Of a DNA stretch of 64,000 nucleotides, positions 1 to 12,622 are shown one piece after another. A model generated the notes under the pieces. That model ran no database searches and was not told the origin of the DNA. It saw only the letters and a program-made list of their open reading frames with translations. Origin of the DNA: Gnetum montanum (Eukaryota; Streptophyta; Gnetopsida; Gnetales; Gnetaceae). Each line of letters opens with the position of its first letter. Position 1 is the stretch's first letter. The translations under genes were made by a program, and so were the position numbers. The stretch lies in assembly GCA_015680685.1 (NCBI GenBank), contig MNCI01018932.1, forward strand, positions 710,886 through 774,885. The letters are read 5' to 3'.

Positions 1-165
1 AATGACATTGTAAAACAAGAATAAGAAAAGTTAAAGAAATTTGTAAAACAAAAATATGTAAAAAAAAAACTTTAAAAATAAACTGAAGGCTACAAATGAT
101 CAGCATAGGTGGCCATCTCCCCCATGACTAAATTGAAAGGAAGAGATCTGAAATAGTGAGTGAGA
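1..165 (-). pseudogene. Start of A's 3' region: TTTTACA minisatellite and decayed small hydrophobic ORF
   Basis: The minus strand carries the block starting MGEMATYA that also opens the 3' region of B, C and (as a variant) E. It is followed by repeats of a unit like TTTTTGTTTTACA, read here as TGTAAAACAAAAA on the plus strand. In B and C the unit encodes a Phe/Val/Leu-rich stretch. In A the frame is broken by a TAG a few residues after MGEMATYA. The window edge cuts the block. Confidence 0.6.
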
Positions 166-1022
166 TCATCTTCTCTCAAATGTGCTATGTGCATAGACCA
201 TTCTAGGTTCATGATAAGGGTTGGTTAGTTGCACACAGACTAGTATTCTCCTATCGGAGTACTCATTTGTATTTTCTAAGAGTTTCCAACTTCCCTCGAT
301 TGGTGGTTTTAGATTAAGGGTTGGAAGTTGACAACACTCTTGCTCCAATGCATCTATGCTTTCTTCGTGGGCATAAGTTGGTCCCCCAATTAGTTCCATG
401 CATATTTGTGGGTTGCTCTCTTGATTAGCTATCAACCACTAGGTGCTTTCTTGTTGTGTGGTTGCTACATATAGGCACTTTTGTATGTTAACTTCTTGGG
501 CACACTGATTGCATGTAGGAGATGTTGAACGCTCCTGTACACTATCACCCTCAGTATCACTGTATGTGATCCATGGAACCTTCTTCTTCTTGATCTTTCC
601 ATCAGCATTTTTCTTAGATATTTCCAAGGAAAGATCACAGATTCCTAGGCATGCATTCATGGTACTTAGCCATGCCCTTCCCATTTTATTGGGAAGTCGT
701 TAACTTGTATCACTAGGAAATCAGTTGGGTATGATCAACGAGACACAATGGTAACAATGTCATCCATCAATCCCAAGGGAATAGTGATGGAATGGTTAGC
801 TAGCTCTAAGAAAATATTGCTATTCTTTAGTGGAGGTAGGTTCCAGGCTTTATACATTTCTTGCGATATCAAGTTGACTCCGGAACCTAACTCAAGAAGA
901 GCTTTACATGGTTCACTCCCAGTGACATGGAGGTAGATTAGGGGACTTCTAGGATCATAGAATTTCTTAGGAAGGTGGCCCACCTTGATCCAATCAATGA
1001 CGGTATGTGTTATCATAACCAT
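166..1022 (-). pseudogene. pro: Element A protease (retropepsin-like) and post-protease tail
   Basis: The first segment (735-1022) has the retropepsin active-site region as LLELGSGVNLIS, where the family pattern is D-(L/S)-G; here the catalytic Asp is Glu. A frameshifted middle part (439-684) holds the conserved MGRAWLS block seen in B and C. The third segment (166-435) contains QLPTLNLKPPIEGSW and then PRMVYAH. E has a counterpart of that last block (TRMEYAFLK) between protease and RT, so A keeps slightly more of the pro-RT spacer than B or C before pol is lost. Retropepsins cut the Gag-Pol polyprotein in the virus-like particle; this copy is a broken remnant. Confidence 0.7.
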
Positions 1023-1099
1023 GTGTGTTGAGCTCTGTTGTTGGTTTGAAGGGAGCTCCGAAGCCTTATTTGATGGAGGAAACTTCAGAGGCTCAACTG

Positions 1100-3533
1100 C
1101 TTGTGGTTGTGATAGCTAATTTGGGCTTTTTATTCTAAAGAAAGGTCTTCTCTTTGTATGGTTGTTAGAACCAATAGCAAATTGAAGGTTTACAGCTCTC
1201 ATAGCATTGCGTTACTACGGTTGAGTGGGGAGTTCCCCTTGCATCATTGGAGTAGGTGGTAGTGGATCTATAGATGTAAGAGTTGTGGATGGGTTTAGAG
1301 GGTGGTATGCATGTGGTATGTCTCTCCTAGGAGAAGGAGTTCTATAATACTCCTGAGCTTGGTAGTGACATGGTGGTGTCACACGACCAACAAATTCATG
1401 TGGAGAGATTGGCTACTGCACGTAGTAGCCATATGGATTTGGTTGTCCCTAAGGATATTGTTGCATTGGCAGTGGAATCCTCCATGACTATGGGTATTGC
1501 CACTGCTGGTGTTGTTCAATAGGTTGTGGTGGAGTTTCACTTGGATAATACGTTAGTGGTTGGTGGAACTTCCTTGGGTTACCTTCAGGATAAGGTAACC
1601 TTCAGGGTGCTTGTTGTTTGTTAAGTTGTGGGTTAAGTGCATACACCCCAGAATCTTATAGATGTGAGATTATTGGGAAACATCCCTTAGGATGGTCATA
1701 TTGGCATATCTTACATCCACCATAATTGTTTGTATTAGAATCCATAGCCTCATCAGTGATGGTCATTTTACCCTTACCTCTGTTACTTGCATGGCCCAAA
1801 TCCCTCTTCTTTTTCTTATCATGGTCACTACTTCGCTCCTTAGACTCCTCTACGATTTTTAAAATAATTTCAAATCTACTATCTAAGGAGTCCCACATTT
1901 GATCTACCTTAGCTAACACTTCTGTTGTTAATTTCTGAAGCGACAAGGTTTTCCTACTCACCAATGCTTTGAGTGGTGACTCATCCTCCTCCTCACAGAA
2001 TCTCACTCCCCTCTTTCAGAGGGAAGGATCGCAGTTATACTCTTCTACACTTTCTCTCTTACATAGCTCTCCTTCTTCCTTAGCTACTTTCTCCAACAAT
2101 CTATGAACCTCATGGAACCTAAGTTTAGATAATCTCCCTTGGGCATATGTCCCAAGGGTTCTCTGGGTTTCATGTCATAGCCCATCTACGAGATGGCATA
2201 GATCATCCTGTTGTGCATAACCATGGCTCAGGCAACGATGTAGCAATGCATAATATCAGCCCATGGTAGCATCCAAGGGTTCATGATTACCCTGCTTCCA
2301 TCCTTAGATCTTCTTCCATAAGTTGGACACTCAGGAGTAAATTTGATATTTATTATTAAATAGTTCTAACATCGTACTCCACCTTGAATGGATTTTGGTT
2401 CTAAGGATCGGTACTAGCTTTCCGCTTCTTTTATAAGTGTCCTTGGAAATAACTTTAACTTTTTCCACTTGTTTTCAATGATCTGCAAGGCACAAGCATC
2501 GTGAAATGCCTGTAAGTGATTCTGCTAATCAGCGTTGTATTCCCCCCTCAAATCGTGGGATATTATTCATGTCTAGTCTCTTGATCCGGCTATCTTTTTG
2601 GTGCCTTGTAGGTATTCTAACAGCCTCCATGATGTCTAACATGCTTTGGGTTGCAAGTAGGGGTTTTTCATGGTCATTTCTTTCATGGAATCTGTGATGT
2701 CTACATGGTTCCCTACTTTCCCTTCTTCCATGCCTTGATTCCCTAGAGTGCCCTCGTCCTCGCTCTCGACTCTCTTGTCAAGGTTTCTCATTTTTCTTAC
2801 CCTTGTCCTCACGATGAGGTTCCTGGTGACTGTGTCCCGACGTTAAAGGAGAGGGTGATGTTGCAATGAAGAGGAAGAGGAAGGTGAACCATCACCATGA
2901 CAATGTTTCCTACCTTCCCTTCGGTGATCTTGACCCTGATCATGATGACGATCAGAATTCTTGCCCTTATCTTGTGTTTGTGTTCCCTCATTGAATACTT
3001 GGTGTTCATGGGAATCAAAACTAGGGTTGTGTATCATGGAGCAAAGGTTCTGATACACCACCTCCTCACTATCGTTAGGATGGGGAACATCTTTTTGTGA
3101 AGAACCTATTAATTTCTCTTATGATGGATGAAGCATTATGGGGTCCTTTGCCCTTCAACAATGTGTGGTAACTCTCCTACCGCAAGTCCCATTGACGTTG
3201 CACTTTTGTGGGATGGTAGTCCCTTACATTGTAATCACATGCAATGTACTCAGTGTATAATTGTGACATGCCAATTCGTGCAAGGGAAAAAAGGAGCATG
3301 TTGGGGGCAACTCTATCTGGAGGCAACACTATGTTACCCTCCAAGTCTCTCCAACGCAATTGTTCATCTGGATGGAAGACAAAGGTAAAGTTAGATATAT
3401 ATTCATCATGATGAACATATACCACACTAAACTATTGAGGAACTAGTAGATTTTGGTTATGTGCATGGTGCCACCGACTGTCTCTAGTGTTGGCACTAGG
3501 TGGTGAAGTGCTTTTGTGTGGAGAAGAAGACAT
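1100..3533 (-). pseudogene. gag: Element A gag, degenerate
   Basis: ATG on the minus strand at 3533 is followed by a start similar to B, C and D (MSSSPHKS). Recognisable blocks are an N-terminal domain at 3177-3425 (HHDEYISNFTFVFHPDEQLR, then LEGNIVLPPD), an Arg/His/Ser-rich linker, the Retrotrans_gag-like segment around 2150-2500, an acidic block at 1656-2006 and a short zinc knuckle, CKICQYDHPKGC. Gag would form the particle and bind genomic RNA through the knuckle. Stops and frameshifts break it into at least five pieces. Assignment rests on collinearity with the better copies B and D. Confidence 0.75.
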
Positions 3534-3660
3534 GTTTGTCTTATTCGATGTGTTGTTTACCGTTATCTTATTTTTTTTCTTGATTAACCCTAAGGGTTCG
3601 TTTTAGCTCTTAATGATGTGAAAGATTTCCTATGTTCTACCTAGCGCACAAATAACTAAG

Positions 3661-3678
3661 TCCTCAGCAATGGCACCA
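3661..3678 (-). promoter_or_regulatory. Primer binding site, tRNA-Asp type (element A)
   Basis: The minus strand reads TGGTGCCATTGCTGAGGA directly inside the LTR end. It is nearly complementary to the 3' end of plant tRNA-Asp (TCCCCGGCAACGGCGCCA), the primer used by Athila and related elements; three mismatches fit C-to-T decay. Confidence 0.8.
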
Positions 3679-3679
3679 A

Positions 3680-4494
3680 TGATGAGTGGTGAGGTACCCC
3701 TACACTCAACCATACGAATACAAGCATTTCACATGCGATCCAGTCGAACTCCAAGGACTAAGTGCCTATGCACCTTATGGAACACTTAAGGTTAATCAAT
3801 CCTTATCCTCCCAAACTTACATGTATTGTCACGGTTGTATGGTTAAGTAAGTCTGAGGTATGTGATCTTTATGTCTTTTATCTTTTTATTGCCTATGCTA
3901 AGAGGAGAAAGGGTGAAGAGACTAAGTAACTAACTTTCACTAACTAATATTTAATCGTCCTAGCACCAGTATCCATTCCCACTTGCCATACATACCCTGA
4001 ACTAGTGTAATGCTACTGGGAGTACCAAACACTATTCATTACTAGGTTACCAAGCGTAGCACACGTGCTCAAAGTGGTCATACTGAATGCACTTAACTAG
4101 GAGTTGAGGGTTGAGAAAGATTAATTATCTAAGAAAGCATTTAAACATTTAACATTAATTAAATCCTATTTAGCTTAGTCCATGCACTACAAAGTTTATT
4201 AGAAAGTTTGTCTTTATTTCTGTACACAAATGTGTGCTTAGGTACAATTTGCTCGAATAAAGATCCATTCACTTTGAGACTCCTACTATAGGCACATGGA
4301 AATTATTCTATCTCTAGAATGGTAAAACTACTAGAGTTTTTCTAAGGATCTAGATCTAGATGATCTTACAAGGGAAAGCCACCTCTTATTTATAGACAAG
4401 GCGACAGGCTGCGATATCGCATACGCGATATCACAGGGACAGATGCGATATCGTGTACGCAATATCGTGGCCCATGCGATATCGTGTCCCATCA
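3680..4494 (-). repeat. 5' LTR of element A
   Basis: The terminal bases are TGATG...CATCA as in B, C and D. On the minus strand the LTR opens with a GATATC-rich block (about 4410-4490), then a TATAAATA box near 4388, then a long transcribed part ending next to the primer site. At 815 bp it is shorter than the 957-1051 bp LTRs of D, B and C because it lacks the tandem units described for those copies. Confidence 0.85.
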
Positions 4495-6676
4495 TCTAGT
4501 CATTCATAATGTTCAAAAACCTCATACCATGACCCACCATACATTTAACAACAAAGTGTATGATCGATGATTTTTTCTACCTAGCCATTGCACAACCAAT
4601 AGACAGCTAGTGGCTAGGGCATGAATGACTATCAATGTTTCATACATGCATGAATCCCAATTATCCACTTATTAATCCTTGTCATGGCCAAATGTTTAGT
4701 CATGGAAGTTACCCCTCATTCTAGTCTTCAAGATTCTTAAGTGCTTTTTATCTTCTTGTTTTACAACTTTTTGTTTTACACATTCTTTATTTTACATGTT
4801 CTTTTTTTCATCTTATTAATCTTTTGAAATTTTTTTTTACACCATTCTTAGTACAATTGCTATTTTTTGAATATTTTACACCTTATTTTATATTTTCTTT
4901 TATTCGGATGTAATTTTCAAACTTTTTGTTAATAAGAGCTAGGTACAGTGGTAATGCGTCGATTGATGGTCGTATGTATTATTTATGTTATTTGATTGTT
5001 GGTGTTTGGTTTCTAGCTTTGAATTTCATTATATATGATTAGGACATGGTTTTTTTTCATGAAATAGTTAGTGAGTCCATAGCATCCACCCATCTACAAA
5101 CTCTATCATTTTTCTTGTTCTATAAATGTGCAATCCCTTTTTCATTAATAAAAATTTAACGAATTTGTGACTTTGGTAGTTTTTAGAATTGGAAAGGATT
5201 CAAAGGTTTGAATAGGGTGTGGCTTCAAGGGGATCCATTATTCTTTGTGCCTTTCTATTTTCCTGGGTGCATCTATGTTTTCATGGATTTCTTACTATTC
5301 TATGTCAACCAATAAAAGAAAGTTTAATAAGTCCTTGCATGGTGTGGTTCTCATAAAAAATGATGATAATTCAAAGCACATCCTTTGGACATAATAAATG
5401 CATGTGTCTTTGCATGGTGTGGTTCCCATTTCAAAGAGAAAAAACAATGGGAATTCAAGGCACATCCCTTAGAAAAAATAAATGGACTATAAGAAATGGT
5501 TATGGGACTCATCCCCTCTAACTAAGGCCCTTCCTCACTTCCTACTTCTCTTTTCTTCTCTAATAAATAATGGTGGTTGTTTTGTGCAAGCATTCTTGTG
5601 TCTTAGAGGATGGACTGGTCTTAGAATGTTGATGTAAGTCACTGAACATGGTTGGTTTTTGTTTGGACTAAGGATGGATCCTATCAAGTTATTTAACCAT
5701 AAAATCCATAAGAGACTTCATGTTACCTTAATCAAGAACTCCATTCCACTTTCTCTCATCCATCTATGCTTTCCATGTCTCACCTCAATATAGGTTGCAT
5801 GTCCTTGTTTAATGTTCTGGTTTGATGTGTTAGAATTCTTAGTTAGTCTCTTCCATGTTTTTGTACTTAACCTTTTGTAACCATTAATCATCCATGGAGC
5901 CCATAGACTCTTTGGTTTGAAGTTATGCAAGGGCATAAAAGTCCTATGCCTACTTTGGGGAGGATCCACTTGCATATCTTTTAGTTCCATTAGTTAAGTT
6001 CTTTACCCTTAGACACTCTTACAATCAAATCCTTTTGTTTATCCTATCAATGACATCCAATTGTGCACATCTTCATAACATTTTTAGGTCAACTTTCCTT
6101 TTTATTGTTATGAATTCTTACACCTTCTTCAAATATTTTCTTATGTCAAAATTTTTCAACTTTAATGGACTACGTATCTATTTTACCCTATTTTTCAACC
6201 TTTCCACTAACACTCCTAAAGAAATAAATCTACCACAATCACAACCTAGCTGAGTGTAACCACCACTGAGACAAGGTACTTAATAGCTATGTGTTACACA
6301 TTACATACTAATTCATGATTCTATTGTGACTATAGTGGGAAGCATGGACTGGAAGAAAGACTATCTTCACCAAGGATGATGCAGCAGTGCCTTGTGACGA
6401 GGACCATTCATGATCGTTGGATCTTCTATCTCTCTCTTTAGCTACCAAGAGGTGTTGGATGTTAGTTTTTTTCCTAGGGTTTTCACTTCTCTTATCATGA
6501 ACTCCCAATTTTGTAAAGCTTGCAACTTGGTATTCTTAGGCACTCAACGTCTCTCTATTCCACTTAAGTTAGTTTGAATGTTAGTTAATAATCCCATACC
6601 TACCCAATATTTTATAAGAAACCTATTCCTCATTTTTTTTAACTCAAGGACAAGTTTCTATTCAGTCATGGGGGTA
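4495..6676 (+). mobile_element. Element I: 3' internal region of a plus-strand family member
   Basis: This 2.2 kb matches, in order, the region between protease and 3' LTR of C (62.6-64.0 kb) and B. It has TTTTACA repeats at 4750-4810, a CATCCACCC block near 5085, the conserved CCTACTTTGGGGAGGA at 5949-5964, and a polypurine tract GGGGGTA directly before the LTR at 6677. No long ORF is present. The 5' part of the element is missing from the window because element A sits at 4494. Confidence 0.7.
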
Positions 6677-7560
6677 TGATGGATCATGATTTGCCTATCT
6701 TGACATCAGAGCCTTGACATATGATGAATCACTATCTTCTATCTACTTTGATGTTGGGGCCACAACATTGCATATGCGATGTTGCAGCCTAGATGCAACA
6801 TTGGGTACCCGATGTCAAGGTATATACTTTGGCCTATAAATACAATGCTTGGGCTTTTGTTTTGAGTCAATTTTAAATTTAATTTTTAGTTAGATTAGTG
6901 AAGCTCTTATGATTTATTTTTCTTAGAGTTAGAATATTTTCTAAGTACCCACAAAAGGAGTCTAGGTGTGTACAGTTCTTTGTTCAAACACTGATGTACC
7001 TAAGTGTAGTAGTGTGATGGGAATAAAATAAACTCTTTTGACAATCCTTGTAGTACTGAGAATAGATTACTATTTCCTTGAATGTACTTTATTTTCATTC
7101 TTTCTACTTAAATGCATTTGAATTAAGTAATTTATGTCTAGTTGTTAATGAACACAAGCACAACCACTTTGAGCATACATATAGTACTTGGTAACCCAGC
7201 AATGCTTAACATTTGGTAGCCCAGTAGAGCTATATGTGTTCAAGATGTGTCCGGGAAAGTGGGGCAATTACTTGTGTTAGGCTAGTTTAGATCTTGTTTT
7301 ACATCATTTATTAGTTTAATTAATTTATATCTTTATCGTCATCAAGAGTAGCATAGAAATTAGACCACATCATATGCCTCACTTTGGACTAAACCATATG
7401 TGATAGAGATACCACTAGTCCAAGTGGAAAGACAACAAAGTGCAATCAGAGCATAACAATCTAGATTCCACAACTAGTCCCATCCATAGAATTTGATTGG
7501 ATCATGCATGAACACTTGTGATTCGTATGCTTGAGCATTGGGGTACCTCGCTGCTCATCA
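6677..7560 (+). repeat. 3' LTR of element I
   Basis: It starts TGATGG after GGGGGTA and ends GCTCATCA. A TATAAATA box lies at about 6836. The GATATC block is present but heavily decayed (forms such as GATGTT, GACATC). The bases after 7560 (CTAACCATCTAAT) do not match the family primer site. This supports a 3' LTR ending in host DNA rather than a 5' LTR for the sequence to its right. Confidence 0.75.
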
Positions 7561-7801
7561 CTAACCATCTAATAATACAATAGATAAGAAAGTATAACTA
7601 TGAAAAGTCTTAATAATTAAAGGAATAATTAAAACAAGGATTTATTTTTTAATTTCTCCAACTTTGCAATCATAGTAGTAGCCATAGGTAATTATAAGAG
7701 AAAATAGTTTAAAAAAACCAAGGATTTGAGAAAGGAATATGAACTAATAGAGATGTATTTAAATCCTTACATAAGCTTAAGAAAATATTTGATGATTCTA
7801 G
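7561..7801 (+). other. Leader upstream of the coiled-coil ORF
   Basis: AT-rich sequence between the LTR of I and the first ATG of the ORF at 7802. No primer site and no coding signal are seen. Confidence 0.4.
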
Positions 7802-9973
7802 ATGGCTCCTAAAAGACCCACAATAGAAGGACCTTCACAACATGGAAGTAAAAGACCAAGGAATCAAGGCAAAGGATAAACTAGAGAATAAATGTTACAA
7901 GTGGAGTAGGAAGAAAATTTTTTTAGAATTCACCAATAAATCCCTAACACTGAATAATCTATGCAAGCTGAGGTTGAAGTACCACTAGTTGTTAAGCAAG
8001 GACAACATCTCACACTATTTGTGGAATGCCTCCAAGATATCCAAGAGAAGTCCGTCATGTCCATAATTGTGGAACTAAATTTTGGATCATTCATGAAGTT
8101 TGCTCATGTACACATCCAAATCCAACTCTAGGCCTCTCCTCTATGACCAAATCTATCAAGTAATGGTGAATGGTATACCTTAGAGAAGTATATGAATTCT
8201 GGAAGAATAAACTAAACGATGCACTTGTTAAGATTAAAGGATTCTCAATATCATACTTAGTTGAATAAATTACAAATATACTTAATATTACAGATGTCAA
8301 ACCAAATATTGTGTAGATATCCACTAGATCTAACATCGATGCAAAGAAGCTATGGATGCAAAAGACATATCAAAAAGAGGATAAGGACTATAGTAAATTA
8401 ATTGCTGGAAAAAAAGATTTACTTTAGGATTGAAACTTACCACTTTTTTTCCTACCAAAAGACTTAATAGGATTTTCACCTATGCTACTAAAGGAAGTGC
8501 AATTCTTATGGGAAAATTCAATTCTTACATAGCACATCTCCTATTTCTAAAGATATAGAGGAGATTTGAAGAGAAGAAGGTAAGGAGACTTACACTGCCA
8601 TTTCCTCACCTCATTAGAAAGTTGTGCAAGCAAGAGGAATTCTAGGATACACAAATGATGTTCTAAGGAAAGCCTAGAATGTATCCTATGTTGAGATGCT
8701 CAAACTAATCCCACCAAAGAAGGATCATCTAGAGAAGCTAGTAGGCATTGAGGGAGTAGCAGGATCCTTGTCACTAAGAAACATTCCAATAACTAAACAA
8801 TAAGAAGCAAGATCTAGTGGATCAATGCTTACTGGTGATAGACCTAGATAGATTACTCCACCTACAAATAAGTCTATAGGCCTTCCTTGAGTCACTTGCA
8901 GCAAATTGCAGAACCATAAGTTGGGGAGCAAGAAAAGGTTCTACTTTGGACTCAGTCAAGGATAACTCCATAAGGCCTATGGTATCATTAGGACCTACTA
9001 GTGGTCAGGGATCTCTTTAGGTAGGAGAGAGAAATGAATAGGCAAAAAGATCTCTAGAAATGCTTCATCTTTCTAAGTTATGCTAGAAACTAGAGAAGGA
9101 GCCATAATGGTGATAATGCAACACCAAGATCTAGTAGGAGCAATAGAAGTAATCAATGATCACATCAAGGAATCCTTTAATGTTTCCATTATGCCACTAG
9201 AAAATATTACAACAACAAGAGATGTCTAAATGCTACTTGGAACATCTATGACTCCAGCAAAACATGAAAATGTCCTTGATTAACTACTATAGATAGGACA
9301 AGTTATGTAAAATCTCTTTGATATTCCTACCGATAACACTATAGTTCAATTGAATCTAATTGCAACAAAGGAAAAGTTGGTCATGGTGGAACTAAGGGCA
9401 GAGCATGCAAAGAATGAAGTCTAGAAGTTGCAAGCTGAGTTAGCAACTTTAAAAGTAGAAAAAAGAGACCCTGCACAATATATATACCTAGGATAGTTAG
9501 ATCCATTTAGAACAAAACAAGCAAGGTAGATCATAGTAAGAAATATTCAAGTAGAGATAGTGAAGAAGAAGGTGGTGTGGAATACATCTATGGTATAAGC
9601 ACAAATATATGTGCATGTTAAAGCCATCACTTCCTTAGAAGAAGAGAACAAGAAACTTGCTACTAATAATACACAGTTGATAGATATTAACAAAAAGAAA
9701 AATCTTCTGAAAGAAAACATTCATTAACTGGAGGGATAATTTATCAAAGTCAACTAAAACATGAACAAGTTGGCCAAAGAAAACTAAACCTTTTCAATGG
9801 AAGAAGTTTTCACTATTAGAAAAAAATTAGCTATTAATATCAGTGCATTGCTGAATGAGGTTAAGAAGCATGAAAGGTTCAAGGAACACTTTATAGACCA
9901 GGTGGGCATGTATAAACAAATTATTATAAAATAACTCTAGATGGCCAAAGCCAAAAATTAGTTCAATCACAAT
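7802..9973 (+). pseudogene. Unrecognised coiled-coil protein ORF, 5' part, decayed
   Basis: It begins MAPKRPTIEGPSQHGSKRPR, a basic N-terminus. Coherent segments follow in shifting frames, many stops being TAG/TAA/TGA where CAG, CAA or TGG fits the context. From about 9380 to 9950 it is rich in Glu, Lys, Leu and Asn (for example ELRAEHAKNEV, KLQAELATLK, EEENKKLATNN), a clear coiled-coil-like composition. No zinc knuckle, retropepsin or RT motif was found. The reading continues beyond element B at 17357. The protein is not recognised; a gag-like or accessory ORF of an LTR element is possible, as is a captured host gene. Calling it one gene is inference from composition and continuity. Confidence 0.5.
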
Positions 9974-11021
9974 TGATGAGTGGCAAGGTACCCCTACACT
10001 CAACCATATGAAACAAGCGTAACACACGCAATCCAATCAAACTCCGCAGACTAAATGCCTACACACCTCATGGAACACCTGGGGTTAATCATTCGTTGTC
10101 TTCCCAAACTTACTTGTTGTTGTCACGGTGTATGGTTAAGTAAGTCCGAGGTATATGATTTTTATGGTTTTTAATGTTTTTCTCCTATGCTATCAAGGTG
10201 AAGGGTTGAGGAACTAACTAATTCTAAATAATGAATAAGTCTAAATTAACTAGCGTCAACATCCATTCCACTTACTGTACACACCCTAAACTGATGCAAC
10301 TGTGGCTACCAAATGCTAATCATTACTGGGATCACCACATGTAATGCACGTGCTCGAAGTGGTCGTACCAAGGTACTTAACTAGGAGGAAAGGGTTCAGA
10401 GAATCTATCTAGCCTAAGTGCGATGAGCAACCGATTCTTTGACTAACTGTACACATCCACCGTGCATGACTACCACTGGGATTACCAAGCGTAGATCCTA
10501 GATATGCCACTGGGTTACCAAGTAGTCACATGAGATGCTCGTAATCAAGTCATACTCATACCGCATGCGACGAGTAGCCGATTCCTTGACTAACCATACA
10601 CATCCTTAGATGCTCGTAATTAATTTGTACTCGTACCGCATTCTAGGAAAGCAAAAAATAACAATTAAATAAAATCCTATTCCATGCACTGCAAGGTTTA
10701 TCCAATCAAGTTCATCTTTATTTCCGTACACAACTTGTGTTCAGGTACAATGTTACTCGAATAAAGATCTGTTCACTCTAGGACTCCTACTGCATGCACA
10801 TGGAAAATATTCTATCTATGGAGTGATCAAACTGCTAGAGTTTCCCTACTTCTAGACCAAGATGGGAAATAAGGGGAGTGTCGCCTCTTATTTATAGATT
10901 TGGTGATGGACTGCGATATCACGTACGCGATATCATAGGGGACAACACGATATCGTGTATGCGATATTGCATGGGATGTGCGATCATGATATCGCGGTGC
11001 ATGCGATATCGCATCTCATCA
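9974..11021 (-). repeat. 3' LTR of element B
   Basis: 1048 bp. On the minus strand it opens TGATGAGATGCGATATCGC, followed by further GATATC palindromes (to about 10912), a TATAAATA box near 10893, and a long downstream part with two diverged copies of a segment containing GATTCCTTGACTAAC. It ends ...CACTCATCA against the coiled-coil ORF. Confidence 0.9.
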
Positions 11022-11031
11022 TACCCCCATG
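11022..11031 (-). promoter_or_regulatory. Polypurine tract of element B
   Basis: The minus strand reads ATGGGGGTA directly before the 3' LTR; the same GGGGGTA precedes the LTRs at 6677 and 18184 and, on the minus strand, 33240. It is the expected plus-strand primer for reverse transcription. Confidence 0.75.
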
Positions 11032-12620
11032 ACTAAATGAAAACTCATCCTCGAGTTCCTTACAATAATATCGGGAAGGTATGGAATTATTGAGGGGAAT
11101 GGAACTAATGGGATGACATGTGAACAGATCAAGTTTACAAGACTTGACAAAACTAGTGTTCATGACAACAAGGGTGAACACCTTATTACAATGACATTAG
11201 GCCTTTGTTGGTAGCTTGAGAGAAAGAGAGAGATAGAAAGAAGTGTTGTTGCTGCCAATGCTAGAATTGCGTCTTTCGTTGTCCATCTGTAAGTGCACCA
11301 TCGATCTTGCTCCTTGCATAGCTACTTCCAGCATGGCTCCATTCCAATTGTTCCCTCCAAATCCAGTCCGTTTTTGCATGATTGCCATCTACACACACAA
11401 CACAATTGTATATTAGCAAGGGTAAATGAATCATCATGTAATTGATACCTTGCTACAGTGAAAGTTCATTGACTAGGTTGTGGTATGGCTGATAGGGATT
11501 TGGGGATATATTACTGATGAATACCGAAGGTGTAAGGGTTAGGAAGAAAATAAAAAATTTTGGGGCTAGGAGAAAATCGAAAAAATCAGCCCTGTATACC
11601 CATGACTAATCGCGAACCTCCGGTAGCGTTAGAATGGAGAAAGAAAAGGAGTAATAAAGAGAGATAAAAAGGGACAACTTGAAAATAGCAATGAAATGGA
11701 TGTCAAGATGGTAATGAACAAAATAATAATTAATTGCAAAATGTTAAGGGAAAGAAATTAACTAATGCTCCAAATAGGAATGTCAGTGGGTCCTCCCCAA
11801 AGCAAGATCATGCCCTTCATGCCCTAACAAACCCACATTCAAAGAGTCCGTAGGCTCTGGGAATGTCATTTGGAACAAGAGTTAAAGTCTTAACTGTAAG
11901 AATTTACCAAAAAGAAAACAATGCATCAACCAAAATATATATACTAATGATACAACCGGCAATGAGGTGAACAATGGAGAGAAGGATGGAGAGAAGAGAA
12001 TGGAATGGAATCCCAAGAATAAGGTGGTGTACAGCCCCTTGTGTGTTTCATGATTAATGTGACTTAGCAAATCCCATTCCAAGNNNNNNNNNNNNNNNNN
12101 NNNNNNNNNNNNNNNNNNNNNNNNNNNNNNNNNNNNNNNNNNNNNNNNNNNNNNNNNNNNNNNNNNNNNNNNNNNNNNNNNNNNNNNNNNNNNNNNNNNN
12201 NNNNNNNNNNNNNNNNNNNNNNNNNNNNNNNNNNNNNNNNNNNNNNNNNNNNNNNNNNNNNNNNNNNNNNNNNNNNNNNNNNNNNNNNNNNNNNNNNNNN
12301 NNNNNNNNNNNNNNNNNNNNNNNNNNNNNNNNNNNNNNNNNNNNNNNNNNNNNNNNNNNNNNNNNNNNNNNNNNNNNNNNNNNNNNNNNNNNNNNNNNNN
12401 NNNNNNNNNNNNNNNNNNNNNNNNNNNNNNNNTATTAGAAGGGGACTGTACATTTCCAAGTTGAGAGAGACCATAGAAACTAGTGGATGGATGGATGAAG
12501 TGGTCTCATTGCCTTCCATATCAAAAGAAACATACCTTAGTATCAACATTATGACTTAAAGGTAAAAACCAAGCATTAGCAATCAATATGAAAATAGTTC
12601 ATACCATCATTTCGAATACT
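11032..12620 (-). other. Conserved non-coding 3' region of element B
   Basis: It holds no credible ORF but is closely similar to the 3' region of C (63.0-64.0 kb, reverse complement), including the block read at 11790-11806 as GTCCTCCCCAAAGCAAG and a segment at 11999-12040 around AGGGGCTGTACACC on the minus strand. In Athila-type elements this position can hold an env-like ORF; none is seen. Bases 12084-12432 are unknown (N). Confidence 0.65.
12084..12432. other. Assembly gap (349 N)
   Basis: A run of undetermined bases. The apparent open frame through it has no meaning. Confidence 1.
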
Positions 12621-12622
12621 TA

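Larger units (their letters stand above)
1..4494 (-). mobile_element. Element A: partial Athila/Tat-like LTR retrotransposon, gag-pro only
   Basis: Read on the minus strand, this is a 5' LTR (3680-4494), a tRNA-Asp-type primer site, a decayed gag, a protease region, then the start of the family's 3' region at the left edge of the window. No reverse transcriptase, RNase H or integrase lies between protease and 3' region, unlike element E. The 3' LTR would lie outside the window. At 4494 its LTR abuts the 3' internal part of another copy (element I), so A appears to have inserted into I. The left flank is not visible, so no target duplication can be tested. Many stops and frameshifts make it non-functional as read. 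Confidence 0.85.

Noticed and set aside
5718-5990. 90-codon minus-strand ORF in the 3' region of element I
   Set aside because: No counterpart open frame at the same place in B, C or E, so it is likely chance.
12064-12549. 161-codon open frame on the minus strand
   Set aside because: Almost all of it is the N gap; no real sequence supports it.
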